Positions 23,283-30,442 of a DNA stretch of 30,442 nucleotides are shown here, piece after piece. The notes under the pieces were generated by a model, which was given only the letters and a program-made list of their open reading frames with translations, had not been told where the DNA came from and did not search any database. Position 1 is the stretch's first letter. Each line of letters begins with the position of its first letter. Source of the stretch: an uncultured Clostridia bacterium (GTDB taxonomy: Bacteria; Bacillota; Clostridia; Christensenellales; Aristaeellaceae); contig CALCTW010000123.1 of assembly GCA_937907055.1 (NCBI GenBank), positions 1 to 30,442 of the forward strand, given 5' to 3'. A program made the position numbers and the translations under genes.

Positions 23283-24223
23283 AATTCTCCGCGTTTGCCA
23301 AACAGGTTGATCACCTTGCCGTCATTGTTCCGGTACTGCGAATAGGAGCTGTGCGCGCCCATATCCATATACAGCGCCGTTTTCACGCCCAGTTCCTGCA
23401 CCACGCGGATAAAATCGGCATAGCCCATGATCTTCTTGCTCTCAACGATGCATACCCTGCCGTTCAGTTCCGCCATCACGCGGTAGCAGCGGCGTTTGGT
23501 GAGGATATCCCTTGTCTTCTCGCCGTTCCAGATGGCCATGAACTGTTCAAAGCCATCTCCGCCATGTGCGGCGGCCTCGCGGACGGCGTCATCCGGGTTC
23601 TCCAGCGTAAACCGGGCCTGCCCGTCATAAAAGGTGAACGCGCTCAGGTTGTTCTCCGCCGCGCCCTCATAATAAACGCCCTTCGACGCGTGCGCGCCCA
23701 CCACATTTCCGTGGCGGCTCGACAACTCATAGGTGTGGAAAAAGGCAGAGGTCACAAACATCGTCAGGTTTTCATCCTTCATGGAAGGGCAATCCTGATA
23801 AACAAAGCGGATCTCCCGGTACTGCGGAAAGAAAACATACAGTTCATCCGTTTCAAACACATAGCAGTTTTCCGCGTTCTCCGCCGCTTCCATATCCAGT
23901 GTCTGAATATCGCCCTTGGCATCCGGCACAAGCACGGCATGAAACTGCGCCGCCATGGTCAGAAAAAGATACACAGCGGCAAGGATCGTCACCGGGAATG
24001 AAAGATGATTCAGTTTCAGGAACAGGCGGAACAGCTTGCTCCGGGGCTTTCTCTCCTCCTGCAGATACCACACCAGGTTGGCCGCCTCCACAGCCGTGAG
24101 CAGCCACAGCGCCAGATTCACCATTCTTGAAAAGCCCTGGATCAGCAGCAGCATCGTCATGCAGAAAATGCACAGCAGCAGGCCGAACAGATACATGACG
24201 ACCAGTTTCTCATTGCGTTTCAT
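23252..24223 (-). CDS. Membrane protein with phosphodiester-glycosidase-like extracellular domain
   Basis: This 323-aa protein has two or three hydrophobic segments at the N-terminus (residues about 8-30, 36-54 and 73-91) and a soluble C-terminal domain of about 220 residues. That domain resembles phosphodiester glycosidases (NAGPA family) in layout: HASKGVYYEGAAENNLSAF near its start, RVMAELNGRVCIVESKK, and MGYADFIRVVQELGVKTALY followed by MDMGAHSSYSQY, where the family normally has a DGGGSS-like motif. The match is partial, so the activity is tentative. The start at 24223 is preferred over the ATG at 24229 because GGGAGG would be only 1 bp from the latter. It overlaps or abuts the upstream membrane protein and is probably translated with it. 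Confidence 0.65.
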   Translation of the reverse strand: MKRNEKLVVMYLFGLLLCIFCMTMLLLIQGFSRMVNLALWLLTAVEAANLVWYLQEERKPRSKLFRLFLKLNHLSFPVTILAAVYLFLTMAAQFHAVLVPDAKGDIQTLDMEAAENAENCYVFETDELYVFFPQYREIRFVYQDCPSMKDENLTMFVTSAFFHTYELSSRHGNVVGAHASKGVYYEGAAENNLSAFTFYDGQARFTLENPDDAVREAAAHGGDGFEQFMAIWNGEKTRDILTKRRCYRVMAELNGRVCIVESKKIMGYADFIRVVQELGVKTALYMDMGAHSSYSQYRNNDGKVINLFGKRGEFVHTWVGFYK

Positions 24224-24225
24224 CG

Positions 24226-24855
24226 TCATTCCTCCCTGCGGTAAATGTTCAGGATCTGTCCGTCCACCGTCAGATAAAGCTCACAGCAGGCGATCATGAT
24301 AAACAGGCACAGTTCCGCCAGACAGCCCAGTGCGTTCGCGGTCTGCCTGAGCAGATCACCGGCGATCAGCCATCTTTCCACGGTCATCACAAGGAAGCAG
24401 ATCAGCAGAACGCAGATCGAGATCTGATTCGCGATCAGCTTGGTACGGCCGCTGTTTTTGCCCAGCCGGATGGTGAAATGATTGTATGTCACCATCAGGA
24501 TCACAAAGCACACCATCAGGTGCGTGGAGAAGAGCATGCATTGCAGCATCCCCATGGAAACGATGGTATCTACGCCCATGTTCAGATACTGTTCCGAAAG
24601 ATACAGATACCGGCAAAGCTCCACCAACAGCAATCCGCCCACCAGGCCGCCTGTTCTCAGCAGATCCTCCTTCTTCCACGCCGCAGCCAGCCCGGCGCTC
24701 ATCAGAAAGATCAGCGCGGCCCTGGCTGCCGTAAACAGTGTCAGCTGTCCGGTCACCGCCATCAGGCCGGTGCTGATGATCAGCAGAAGAAAAGCCCCGG
24801 CAGCCGCGACAGCAAAGGTCTTCTTATTCAGAAACAGGATCCGGTACCAGATCAT
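24226..24855 (-). CDS. Multi-pass membrane protein, unknown function
   Basis: This 209-aa protein has about six hydrophobic helices (for example residues 14-36, 41-57, 69-82, 98-122, 145-163 and 174-194) joined by short charged loops. It ends in a cytoplasmic-type YRREE tail. No family is recognised. The ATG at 24855 is chosen because CAGGAGGG lies just upstream and the frame's earlier ATG at 24912 has no such site. The stop overlaps the region of the next start (ATGACGATG), so it forms a two-gene operon with the phosphodiester-glycosidase-like membrane protein and may act as its partner. No clear promoter was found in the 257-bp gap upstream. Confidence 0.7.
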   Translation of the reverse strand: MIWYRILFLNKKTFAVAAAGAFLLLIISTGLMAVTGQLTLFTAARAALIFLMSAGLAAAWKKEDLLRTGGLVGGLLLVELCRYLYLSEQYLNMGVDTIVSMGMLQCMLFSTHLMVCFVILMVTYNHFTIRLGKNSGRTKLIANQISICVLLICFLVMTVERWLIAGDLLRQTANALGCLAELCLFIMIACCELYLTVDGQILNIYRREE

Positions 24856-25042
24856 ATTGCCCTCCTGAAAATCACATTGGTTTTCGTCCCGCGTTCCCCC
24901 GTTCAGGATCACGGAACGCGCAGGATGTCAGGCACCCGGCAGGCATCATCCATCCATCCTTAGCATACCATAAGATCAGCAAAAAATGAAGCCGCGTTTC
25001 TTCCCTTTCGCGTTCGGTGGTTCATCAAAAAACGCATCTGTG

Positions 25043-25082
25043 AAAAAAACAAGCCCCTTCCTCCATGTATCGGAGAAAGAGG
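25043..25082 (-). terminator. Terminator of the second DUF6273 gene
   Basis: Reading the - strand, an 11-bp stem with two G-U pairs (arms 25082-25072 and 25064-25054) is followed by seven Us from the A-run at 25043-25049. Confidence 0.78.
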
Positions 25083-25112
25083 GCCTGATGTTTATAACGT
25101 ATTGATCCCGGA

Positions 25113-26297
25113 TCAGTTGGCGAAAGCCGTGGAACCCAGATCCACCCACATGGCGGGACGCACAGCCACATAGTCCACATCCACGCTCTGGCTGTTCACG
25201 ATACCGGTCATATAGATCGCGGAAGCCTCGCCGTGGGCAAGACCGGTGGAACGCAGCCACCAGTAGGCATTGCCGGTCATGGTGTCATACACACCGGGCT
25301 GAGACGCCACATAATCCGTCACAAGGCAGGTGCGCTTTTCGGAGGTACCGATGTAACGGAGCACTTCCTGATAGCTCAGGCAGAACACCTTATCCGCAGT
25401 AGCGGCGCCGTTTTCATTGCGGAAATAGGCATAACCGGTATCCGGGCCGTTATCCAGCGTGGTGGTGATGATGGCATCCTGCTGACCCTGATTGAACGCG
25501 GCATTGATGAAGGTGCCGTTCAGCCAGGCACGGAGGTCGGAAGTTTCCCAGGTGTCATTGGCTTTCTCGCTGGCAAATTCCTGCTGGTCCAGCACATAGC
25601 GGCTGATCAGCAGCGCCTTATCGCCTTCGATAGCCAGAACGATCCATTCGATCTCTTCCTTGCCGTCGGCGGTGTCGTTATCCTGTTCGTAGCGGCCAAA
25701 GAATACGTTATCACCCACCGTGGTAGTGATCGCCTGACGGCGCTCATAATCCTCCACAAAGCCTTCCAGAGAATTCACGCGGCCGTTGGTCGCGGCGCTG
25801 TTCTGCTGCATTTCGGTGATCGCGGCGTTCATTGTGCCGGTCGTCGCTTCCAGCGTGGTGATGGCGGCGGCGGATTCATTCGCCTTGGTCTCCAGCGCGG
25901 TCACGGCAGCCTCGGCAGCGGTCACCTTTCCTTCCATGTCAATAAACTGCTCGCGGGCCGCGTTCACGCTGCCGCTCAGGGTAGCAATGCTCGTGCCCGT
26001 ATCAGTCATCTGCGTTTCAAGCGCGGTGATGGATGCACCGGTCGATTCCTTCAGTTCGCTTAAGGCCAGCTCCGCGGAGGCATCCTTCTCTTCCAGAGAA
26101 GCGATGTTGGCGGTCAAGGCCTGATCAGCCTGCTGCAGCTGAGCGATCTCATTTTCCTTGACGGAAGCGATCTCTTTTTGCAGATTGTTGTTTGATGTGA
26201 AAAGAAGGATCCCCAGCACGATCTCGATCACCAGAATGATGACCACAGCCGCAATCAGGACGATCTTTCCACTTCCGTTTTTCTTCTGTTCCGACAT
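25113..26297 (-). CDS. Membrane-anchored coiled-coil DUF6273 protein (paralogue of the repeat-stalk protein)
   Basis: This 394-aa protein has the same architecture as the protein at 15599-17512. It starts with a lysine-rich cytoplasmic stretch and a transmembrane anchor (residues about 12-32, IVLIAAVVIILVIEIVLGIL). A 140-residue coiled-coil stalk follows, with irregular ITALE/AAEAAVTALE heptads rather than perfect repeats, then NSLEGFVEDYERR and a DUF6273 head (VFFGRYEQDND, EEIEWIVLAIEGDKALLISR, DLRAWLNGTFINAAF, FCLSYQEVLRYIG, YWWLRSTG, VAVRPAMWVDLGSTAF). The heads are closely alike along their whole length, while the stalks differ. AAGGGGGA precedes the ATG. It is a likely surface protein of unknown ligand. 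Confidence 0.88.
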   Translation of the reverse strand: MSEQKKNGSGKIVLIAAVVIILVIEIVLGILLFTSNNNLQKEIASVKENEIAQLQQADQALTANIASLEEKDASAELALSELKESTGASITALETQMTDTGTSIATLSGSVNAAREQFIDMEGKVTAAEAAVTALETKANESAAAITTLEATTGTMNAAITEMQQNSAATNGRVNSLEGFVEDYERRQAITTTVGDNVFFGRYEQDNDTADGKEEIEWIVLAIEGDKALLISRYVLDQQEFASEKANDTWETSDLRAWLNGTFINAAFNQGQQDAIITTTLDNGPDTGYAYFRNENGAATADKVFCLSYQEVLRYIGTSEKRTCLVTDYVASQPGVYDTMTGNAYWWLRSTGLAHGEASAIYMTGIVNSQSVDVDYVAVRPAMWVDLGSTAFAN

Positions 26298-26339
26298 CCC
26301 ATATTCCCCCTTGCTTAACGCAGAAGTATATTCATCTAT

Positions 26340-26368
26340 ATTTTATCATTTACAGGGCAGAATGTAAA
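26340..26368 (-). promoter_or_regulatory. Promoter of the second DUF6273 gene with an overlapping inverted repeat
   Basis: On the - strand, TTTACA (26368-26363), a 17-bp spacer and TAAAAT (26345-26340). ATTTACA (26348-26354) and TGTAAAT (26363-26369) form a 7-bp inverted repeat across the -35 and spacer, a possible operator. Confidence 0.7.
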
Positions 26369-26479
26369 TATTGTTTCCCCCGTTTCAAATGTCTACATTC
26401 CTGCTTTTTTGTTGCTTTTCTATTGCTTTTTTATTTAGTTTTTCGTCGATTTATACAATTATTCACGTCTTTCCTTCCG

Positions 26480-26508
26480 TTGACACTTTTCCGCATCAAG
26501 CGTACAAT
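26480..26508 (+). promoter_or_regulatory. Promoter of the MATE transporter gene
   Basis: Consensus TTGACA (26480-26485), a 17-bp spacer and TACAAT (26503-26508), 63 bp upstream of the ATG. Confidence 0.88.
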
Positions 26509-26571
26509 ACATCATGCTGAATATGATCGGCCGCACCGCCTCCGGTCAGAAAGAAAAGGTAGCATCCCAAT

Positions 26572-27936
26572 ATGATCAAACCGAATTTTCCCGACCGTTC
26601 CACATTAAAAACGGTCGTCGCCATGGCATGGCCCGCCATTCTCGAATCCTTTTTTGTCGCGCTCGCGGGTCTGATCGACAGCTATATGGTCTCCACCATT
26701 GATACGAACGGCTACGCTGTCGCGGCGGTCGGTCTTACCACGCAGCCCAAGTTTCTGGGGCTTGCCATGTTCTTCGCGGTCAATGTCTCCGTCTCCGCGC
26801 TGGTCGCGCGGCGTCTCGGTGAAAAAGACCGGAAGGACGGCAACCGCGTGGCGCTCACCGCCTTCACCTTTGTCATTTTGATGGCCATCCTCTTCAGCAT
26901 CCTCTTCACCGCCTTTGCCTCCCCCATCATTGAGTTCTGCGGCTCCACGGAGAATACCCACGCCGATGCCGTGGTATATTTCCAGATCATCATGGGCGGC
27001 ATGATCTTCAACTGTGTGCAGATGGTCATCAACGCGGCTCAGCGCGGCAGCGGCAACACCCGCATCACCATGACCACCAATGTCGTTTCCAATACCGTCA
27101 ATGTCATCCTCAATTACCTGCTCATCGGCGGCAATTGGGGCTTCCCCAAGCTGGGCGTCCGCGGCGCCGCCATCGCCACCGTTCTCGGCACCGTCGTTGC
27201 CTGCATCATGAGCATCTGCTCCATCGCGGGCAGGAAGACCTTCATTTCCATCCGCTTCATGATCGCTGAAAGGCTTCGTCCCGCCATTTCCGCGGTCAAG
27301 AGCCTCATTCACGTCGGTTACGGCATCTTTTTCGAGCAGATGCTCATGCGCTTCGGCTTCATGATGACCGCCATCATGGCCGCCTCCGCCGGTGACGCCC
27401 CCATGGCCGCGCATCAGGTGGGCATGAACATCCTCTCGCTCTCCTTCGCGTTCGGCGATGGTCTCCAGTCCGCCGCCGTCGCGCTCATCGGCCGCAGTCT
27501 GGGTCAGGGAGATCACTCTCTGGCCAAGAAATACGGCAGCACCTGCAAGTGGCTGGGCATGGCGATCTCGGGCGTTCTGGCGGTCGTGTATCTGCTGGGC
27601 GGCAGAACGCTTTACAATCTCTTCTTCCCCGAGAACGAAGAGATCATCTCCCTCGGTGTCATGGTCATGACGGTCATCGTCTTCGTCGTCTTCTTCCAGA
27701 TCTCGCAGGTCATTTACATGGGCTGCCTCCGCGGCGCCGGCGATACCCTGTATACCGCCATCGTCTCCACCCTCTGCGTCAGCATCATCCGAACCGCTGT
27801 CAGCGCGTTCTTCTACTATATCATCGGCTGGGGCCTCTTCGGCATCTGGCTGGGTGTTCTGGCGGATCAGCTGGGCCGCTTCATTCTGGGCGGCATCCGC
27901 TACCGTAAGGGCAAATGGGTCAACATCAAGATCTGA
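26572..27936 (+). CDS. MATE family efflux transporter
   Basis: This 454-aa inner-membrane protein has about 12 hydrophobic helices in two homologous halves, as in NorM/DinF-type drug or metabolite exporters driven by H+ or Na+. Typical features are the N-terminal AWPAILESFFVALAGLIDSY, ALVARRLGEKDR after helix 2, the middle NAAQRGSGNTRITMTTNVVS with NVILNYLLIGG, the second-half AAHQVGMNILSLSFAFGDGL with GRSLGQGD, and GCLRGAGDT. The length matches the family. The ribosome binding site is modest (AAAGGT) and the promoter strong. The M24 peptidase follows after 33 bp. The substrate cannot be told from sequence. Confidence 0.95.
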   Translation: MIKPNFPDRSTLKTVVAMAWPAILESFFVALAGLIDSYMVSTIDTNGYAVAAVGLTTQPKFLGLAMFFAVNVSVSALVARRLGEKDRKDGNRVALTAFTFVILMAILFSILFTAFASPIIEFCGSTENTHADAVVYFQIIMGGMIFNCVQMVINAAQRGSGNTRITMTTNVVSNTVNVILNYLLIGGNWGFPKLGVRGAAIATVLGTVVACIMSICSIAGRKTFISIRFMIAERLRPAISAVKSLIHVGYGIFFEQMLMRFGFMMTAIMAASAGDAPMAAHQVGMNILSLSFAFGDGLQSAAVALIGRSLGQGDHSLAKKYGSTCKWLGMAISGVLAVVYLLGGRTLYNLFFPENEEIISLGVMVMTVIVFVVFFQISQVIYMGCLRGAGDTLYTAIVSTLCVSIIRTAVSAFFYYIIGWGLFGIWLGVLADQLGRFILGGIRYRKGKWVNIKI

Positions 27937-27969
27937 CCCCATCATTTTCAATCAAGGAGATTTCTTCCC

Positions 27970-29061
27970 ATGCGTCAGGATCGTATCGCGCGTGTTCTGT
28001 CTGAATTGCAGCAAATGGGGCTTTCCCAGCTGCTCATTACCGATCCGCGTTCCATCGATTATCTCACCGGCGTTTCCGTCGCCCCGTTTGAGCGTTTCTT
28101 CGCGCTCTTCCTTTCCGTCTCCGGGCGGCACACGCTTTTTCTCAACGCCCTGTTTCATGTACCGGAGGATGTTCCCATCGCGAAGATCCGCTACACGGAT
28201 ACCGATGATGTCACGCCGCTTCTGGCCTCTGTGATCGATCCCGCCCTGCCGCTCGGCGTCGATAAGGATATCAAGGCGCGCTTCCTGCTGCCGATGATGG
28301 ATCAGAAGATCGCGTCCGGCTTCGTCAACGCCTCCTTCGCGGTCGATATCACCCGCGGGGTCAAGGATGACGCCGAGCGTGCCCTCATGCGCATAGCCAG
28401 TCAGATCAATGATCAAGCCATGGCCCGCTTCATGGGGCTGGTCCGCGAGGGCATCACGGAAAAACAGGTGGCTGATCAGATGCTCGCGATCTATCAGGAA
28501 CTGGGCGCGGATGACTATTCCTTCTCCCCCATCGTTTCCTTCGGCGCCAACGCTGCCGATCCCCATCATGAGCCGGATGACACCCCGCTGCGGGATGGAG
28601 ACTGCGTGCTTTTCGATGTCGGCTGCCGGAAGGACGGCTATTGCAGCGATATGACCCGCACTTTCTACTTCCGCCATGCCGATCCGCACGCGCGGGAGAT
28701 CTACAATATCGTCCGCCGTGCCAATGAAGCCGCCGAAGCGCTCATCCGTCCCGGCGTTCCGCTCTCCGTGCTCGATGCCGCCGCGCGTGATCTCATCACT
28801 GCCGCCGGCTACGGTCCTGCCTTCACGCACAGGCTCGGTCACTTTATCGGTCTGGATGAGCATGAATTCGGTGATGTTTCCGCTTCCTCCGCCTGGGTCG
28901 CCCGTCCGGGCATGATCTTCTCCATCGAGCCCGGCATCTACCTTGCCGGAGATACCGGCGTCCGCGTCGAGGATCTGGTGCTCGTCACGGAGGACGGCTG
29001 TGAAGTCCTCAATCATTTCCCCAAATCCCTTCAGATCATTTCCGGCGGTGATAACATATGA
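27970..29061 (+). CDS. M24 family metallopeptidase (Xaa-Pro aminopeptidase/dipeptidase type)
   Basis: This 363-aa cytoplasmic peptidase has an N-terminal creatinase-like domain (residues about 1-130, SIDYLTGVSVAPFERF) and a C-terminal pita-bread domain. The five dinuclear metal ligands are all present: Asp216 (VLFDVGC), Asp227 (YCSDMTRTF), His291 (HRLGHFIGLDEHE), Glu320 (FSIEPGIYL) and Glu334 (VRVEDLVLV). It should cleave peptides with proline in the second position. AAGGAGA precedes the ATG. The stop overlaps the ATG of the GNAT gene by 4 bp, indicating coupled translation. PepP and PepQ subtypes cannot be separated here. Confidence 0.93.
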   Translation: MRQDRIARVLSELQQMGLSQLLITDPRSIDYLTGVSVAPFERFFALFLSVSGRHTLFLNALFHVPEDVPIAKIRYTDTDDVTPLLASVIDPALPLGVDKDIKARFLLPMMDQKIASGFVNASFAVDITRGVKDDAERALMRIASQINDQAMARFMGLVREGITEKQVADQMLAIYQELGADDYSFSPIVSFGANAADPHHEPDDTPLRDGDCVLFDVGCRKDGYCSDMTRTFYFRHADPHAREIYNIVRRANEAAEALIRPGVPLSVLDAAARDLITAAGYGPAFTHRLGHFIGLDEHEFGDVSASSAWVARPGMIFSIEPGIYLAGDTGVRVEDLVLVTEDGCEVLNHFPKSLQIISGGDNI

Positions 29062-29549
29062 TCATCCGCGCAGCCCGGATGGAGGATCTGGATGCCATCG
29101 CGGCAGTCGAAGCCGCCTGCTTTCCGGCCGCGGAAGCTGCCGCGAAGGATCAGTTTCGTGAACGTCTCCTCCATTATGCCGATCACTTTCTGCTTCTCTT
29201 TGAGGGAGATCTGCTCATTTCCTTTGTGGACGGCTTTGTGACCGACCAAAAAGATCTTACCGATGAAATGTACGAAAACGCCGCGCTTCACGATGAGCAC
29301 GGCGGCTGGCAGATGATCTTCGGGGTCAACACCCTGCCGGAATACCGCCGAAGGGGGCATGCCGGTCTGCTCATCCGTCATATGATCGATACAGCCCGTC
29401 TGCAGGGGCGGCGCGGTCTCGTGCTCACCTGCAAGGAAGCCCTGCTTCCCTTCTACCGTTCCTTCGGCTTTGTCTCGGAGGGCGTCACCCCGCAGTCCAC
29501 ACACGGCGGCGCGGTCTGGTATCAGATGCGCCTCACCTTCCCCGGATGA
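29058..29549 (+). CDS. GNAT family N-acetyltransferase
   Basis: This 163-aa acetyl-CoA-dependent acetyltransferase opens with IIRAARMEDLDAIAAVEAACFP, the usual GNAT beta1-alpha1. The acetyl-CoA loop is NTLPEYRRRGHAGLLIRHMI (an R-x-x-G-x-A/G-type motif), followed by RGLVLTCKEALLPFYRSFGF, the conserved C-terminal strand-helix. The length is normal. It overlaps the peptidase gene by 4 bp and is followed at once by a terminator, so it ends the transporter/peptidase unit. The substrate is unknown; small amines, peptides or protein N-termini are possible. Confidence 0.92.
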   Translation: MIIRAARMEDLDAIAAVEAACFPAAEAAAKDQFRERLLHYADHFLLLFEGDLLISFVDGFVTDQKDLTDEMYENAALHDEHGGWQMIFGVNTLPEYRRRGHAGLLIRHMIDTARLQGRRGLVLTCKEALLPFYRSFGFVSEGVTPQSTHGGAVWYQMRLTFPG

Positions 29550-29565
29550 TCTCCGGGGCTTTTTC
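29540..29565 (+). terminator. Terminator overlapping the GNAT stop codon
   Basis: CCCCGGA (29540-29546) pairs with TCCGGGG (29552-29558). The TGA stop sits in the loop and a T-run follows. Confidence 0.88.
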
Positions 29566-29608
29566 TTTGTCTTCCTTTTGATCCGCGCGTTTTTTATGAT
29601 CCGTTCCC

Positions 29609-29637
29609 TTGACACCGCATAAAACTCATGCTATCAT
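29609..29637 (+). promoter_or_regulatory. Promoter of the cysteine desulfurase gene
   Basis: Consensus TTGACA (29609-29614), a 17-bp spacer and TATCAT (29632-29637). Confidence 0.85.
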
Positions 29638-29645
29638 TTATTCAC

Positions 29646-29660
29646 CTACCAATTTGGTAG
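29646..29660. promoter_or_regulatory. Perfect palindrome at the transcription start, candidate Rrf2/IscR-type operator
   Basis: CTACCAA-T-TTGGTAG is a perfect 15-nt palindrome placed about 9-23 bp after the -10, i.e. over the start of the transcript. Iron-sulfur and cysteine genes are often controlled by Rrf2-family repressors at such sites. The regulator is inferred from context. Confidence 0.6.
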
Positions 29661-29704
29661 ATTTTACGATTCGTCGATCCCGGATCGGCAAAGGAGAATC
29701 ACCC

Positions 29705-30442
29705 ATGAAAATATATGCCGATAATGCCGCCACCACCGCGATGAGCCGCACCGCCGTTGAGGCCATGCTCCCCTATCTCACGGAGGTCTACGGCAATCCC
29801 TCCAGCCTGTATGAGATTGGTCAGCAGGCCAAAGAAGCCCTCGAAGACGCGCGCACGCGTGTCGCCCGTGTGCTTCATTGCGATCCTCGCGAGGTCTATT
29901 TCACCTCCGGCGGCAGCGAGGCCGATAATCAGGCCATCCTTTCCGCCGCGAAGGCCGGCGCAAAAAAAGGCAAAAAACACCTCATCTCCACCACCTTCGA
30001 GCATCATGCCGTTCTCCACACGCTCAAGGCACTTGAGAAGGAGGGTTTTGAAGTTACACTTCTCGATGTTCATGAAGACGGCGTTGTTCGTCTGGAAGAC
30101 CTCAAAGCTGCCGTACGGGATGACACGGCCCTCGTTACCATTATGTTTGCAAACAATGAAATCGGTACTGTGCAGCCTATAGCGGAAATAGGCGCATTCT
30201 GCCATGAAAAGGGAATTCCCTTCCACACAGATGCCGTTCAGGCTGCCGGCCACATGCCAATCGACGTGAACGCCATGCAGTTCGACATGCTCTCCATGTC
30301 CGGCCATAAGTTCCACGCTCCGAAGGGCGTTGGTGTTCTTTATGCAAGAAAGAACATGCCTCTGTTCAACATCATCGAGGGCGGTGCGCAGGAACGCGGC
30401 AAACGCGCCGGCACGGAAAACATGGCCGGAATCGTTGCCCTT
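29705..30442 (+). CDS. Cysteine desulfurase, N-terminal 246 residues (3' truncated by window edge)
   Basis: This PLP-dependent NifS/IscS-type enzyme removes sulfur from cysteine for Fe-S cluster or thiolation pathways. It starts YADNAATTAMS, the family's N-terminal signature, then NPSSLYEIGQQAKEALEDAR, FTSGGSEADNQAIL, EHHAVLHTL, FANNEIGTVQPI, HTDAVQAAG and SGHKFHAPKGVGVLY, where Lys202 is the predicted PLP-binding lysine. GGAQERGKRAGTEN, the substrate-binding Arg region, is reached just before the window ends. AAGGAG precedes the ATG. The active-site loop Cys is beyond the edge, so the IscS and NifS classes cannot be told apart. Confidence 0.95.
   Translation, partial: MKIYADNAATTAMSRTAVEAMLPYLTEVYGNPSSLYEIGQQAKEALEDARTRVARVLHCDPREVYFTSGGSEADNQAILSAAKAGAKKGKKHLISTTFEHHAVLHTLKALEKEGFEVTLLDVHEDGVVRLEDLKAAVRDDTALVTIMFANNEIGTVQPIAEIGAFCHEKGIPFHTDAVQAAGHMPIDVNAMQFDMLSMSGHKFHAPKGVGVLYARKNMPLFNIIEGGAQERGKRAGTENMAGIVAL

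Overview
The window is 30.4 kb of a moderately GC-rich genome. Strong Shine-Dalgarno sequences, textbook sigma-A promoters, many secreted SH3b/LTD/CotH/BspA-type proteins, DUF6273 and DUF2804 proteins, and a citrate-to-2-oxoglutarate cluster that uses a homocitrate/isopropylmalate-synthase-type (Re) citrate synthase all suggest an anaerobic Bacillota of class Clostridia, probably host-associated. A Christensenellales-like lineage is my guess, not a demonstrated placement.

Layout. 1-2.3 kb: cysE (partial), cysS and a ComEA-like helix-hairpin-helix protein. 2.6-7.8 kb: a four-gene operon (Re-type citrate synthase, GntR/FCD regulator, aconitase, isocitrate dehydrogenase) that would make 2-oxoglutarate for glutamate synthesis. 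7.8-11.3 kb: a secreted lysozyme-like/leucine-rich protein, a small secreted peptide, an orphan helical protein and a DUF2804 protein. 11.5-15.2 kb: a secreted CotH-kinase protein and a secreted SH3b protein. 15.3-17.5 kb: tRNA-Lys(CUU) and a membrane-anchored DUF6273 protein whose stalk has 23 tandem 14-residue repeats. 17.8-20.4 kb: DUF1015 and an RlmD-type 23S rRNA methyltransferase. 20.4-23.3 kb: an AT-richer block with two secreted SH3b proteins, flanked by about 94-bp direct repeats. 23.3-26.3 kb: two membrane proteins and a second DUF6273 stalk protein. 26.6-30.4 kb: a MATE transporter, an M24 peptidase, a GNAT acetyltransferase and a cysteine desulfurase that runs off the window.

The main discovery candidate is a changed genetic code. 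Five genes (CotH, the SH3b protein at 13.7 kb, RlmD, and the two SH3b genes at 20.5-22.8 kb) contain seven in-frame TAG codons in total. In every case the same reading frame continues as recognisable protein on the far side. There are no accompanying frameshifts and no in-frame TAA or TGA. All 24 genes whose 3' end lies in the window end in TAA (12) or TGA (12); none ends in TAG. This fits UAG being read as an amino acid, possibly glutamine. The one tRNA here is an ordinary tRNA-Lys, so the decoding tRNA must lie elsewhere. I have annotated these genes as single intact CDSs.

Other notable points are the direct-repeat-bounded insert, a TGTATACA operator candidate on the promoter of the GntR-containing citrate operon, and a perfect 15-nt palindrome at the cysteine desulfurase promoter.
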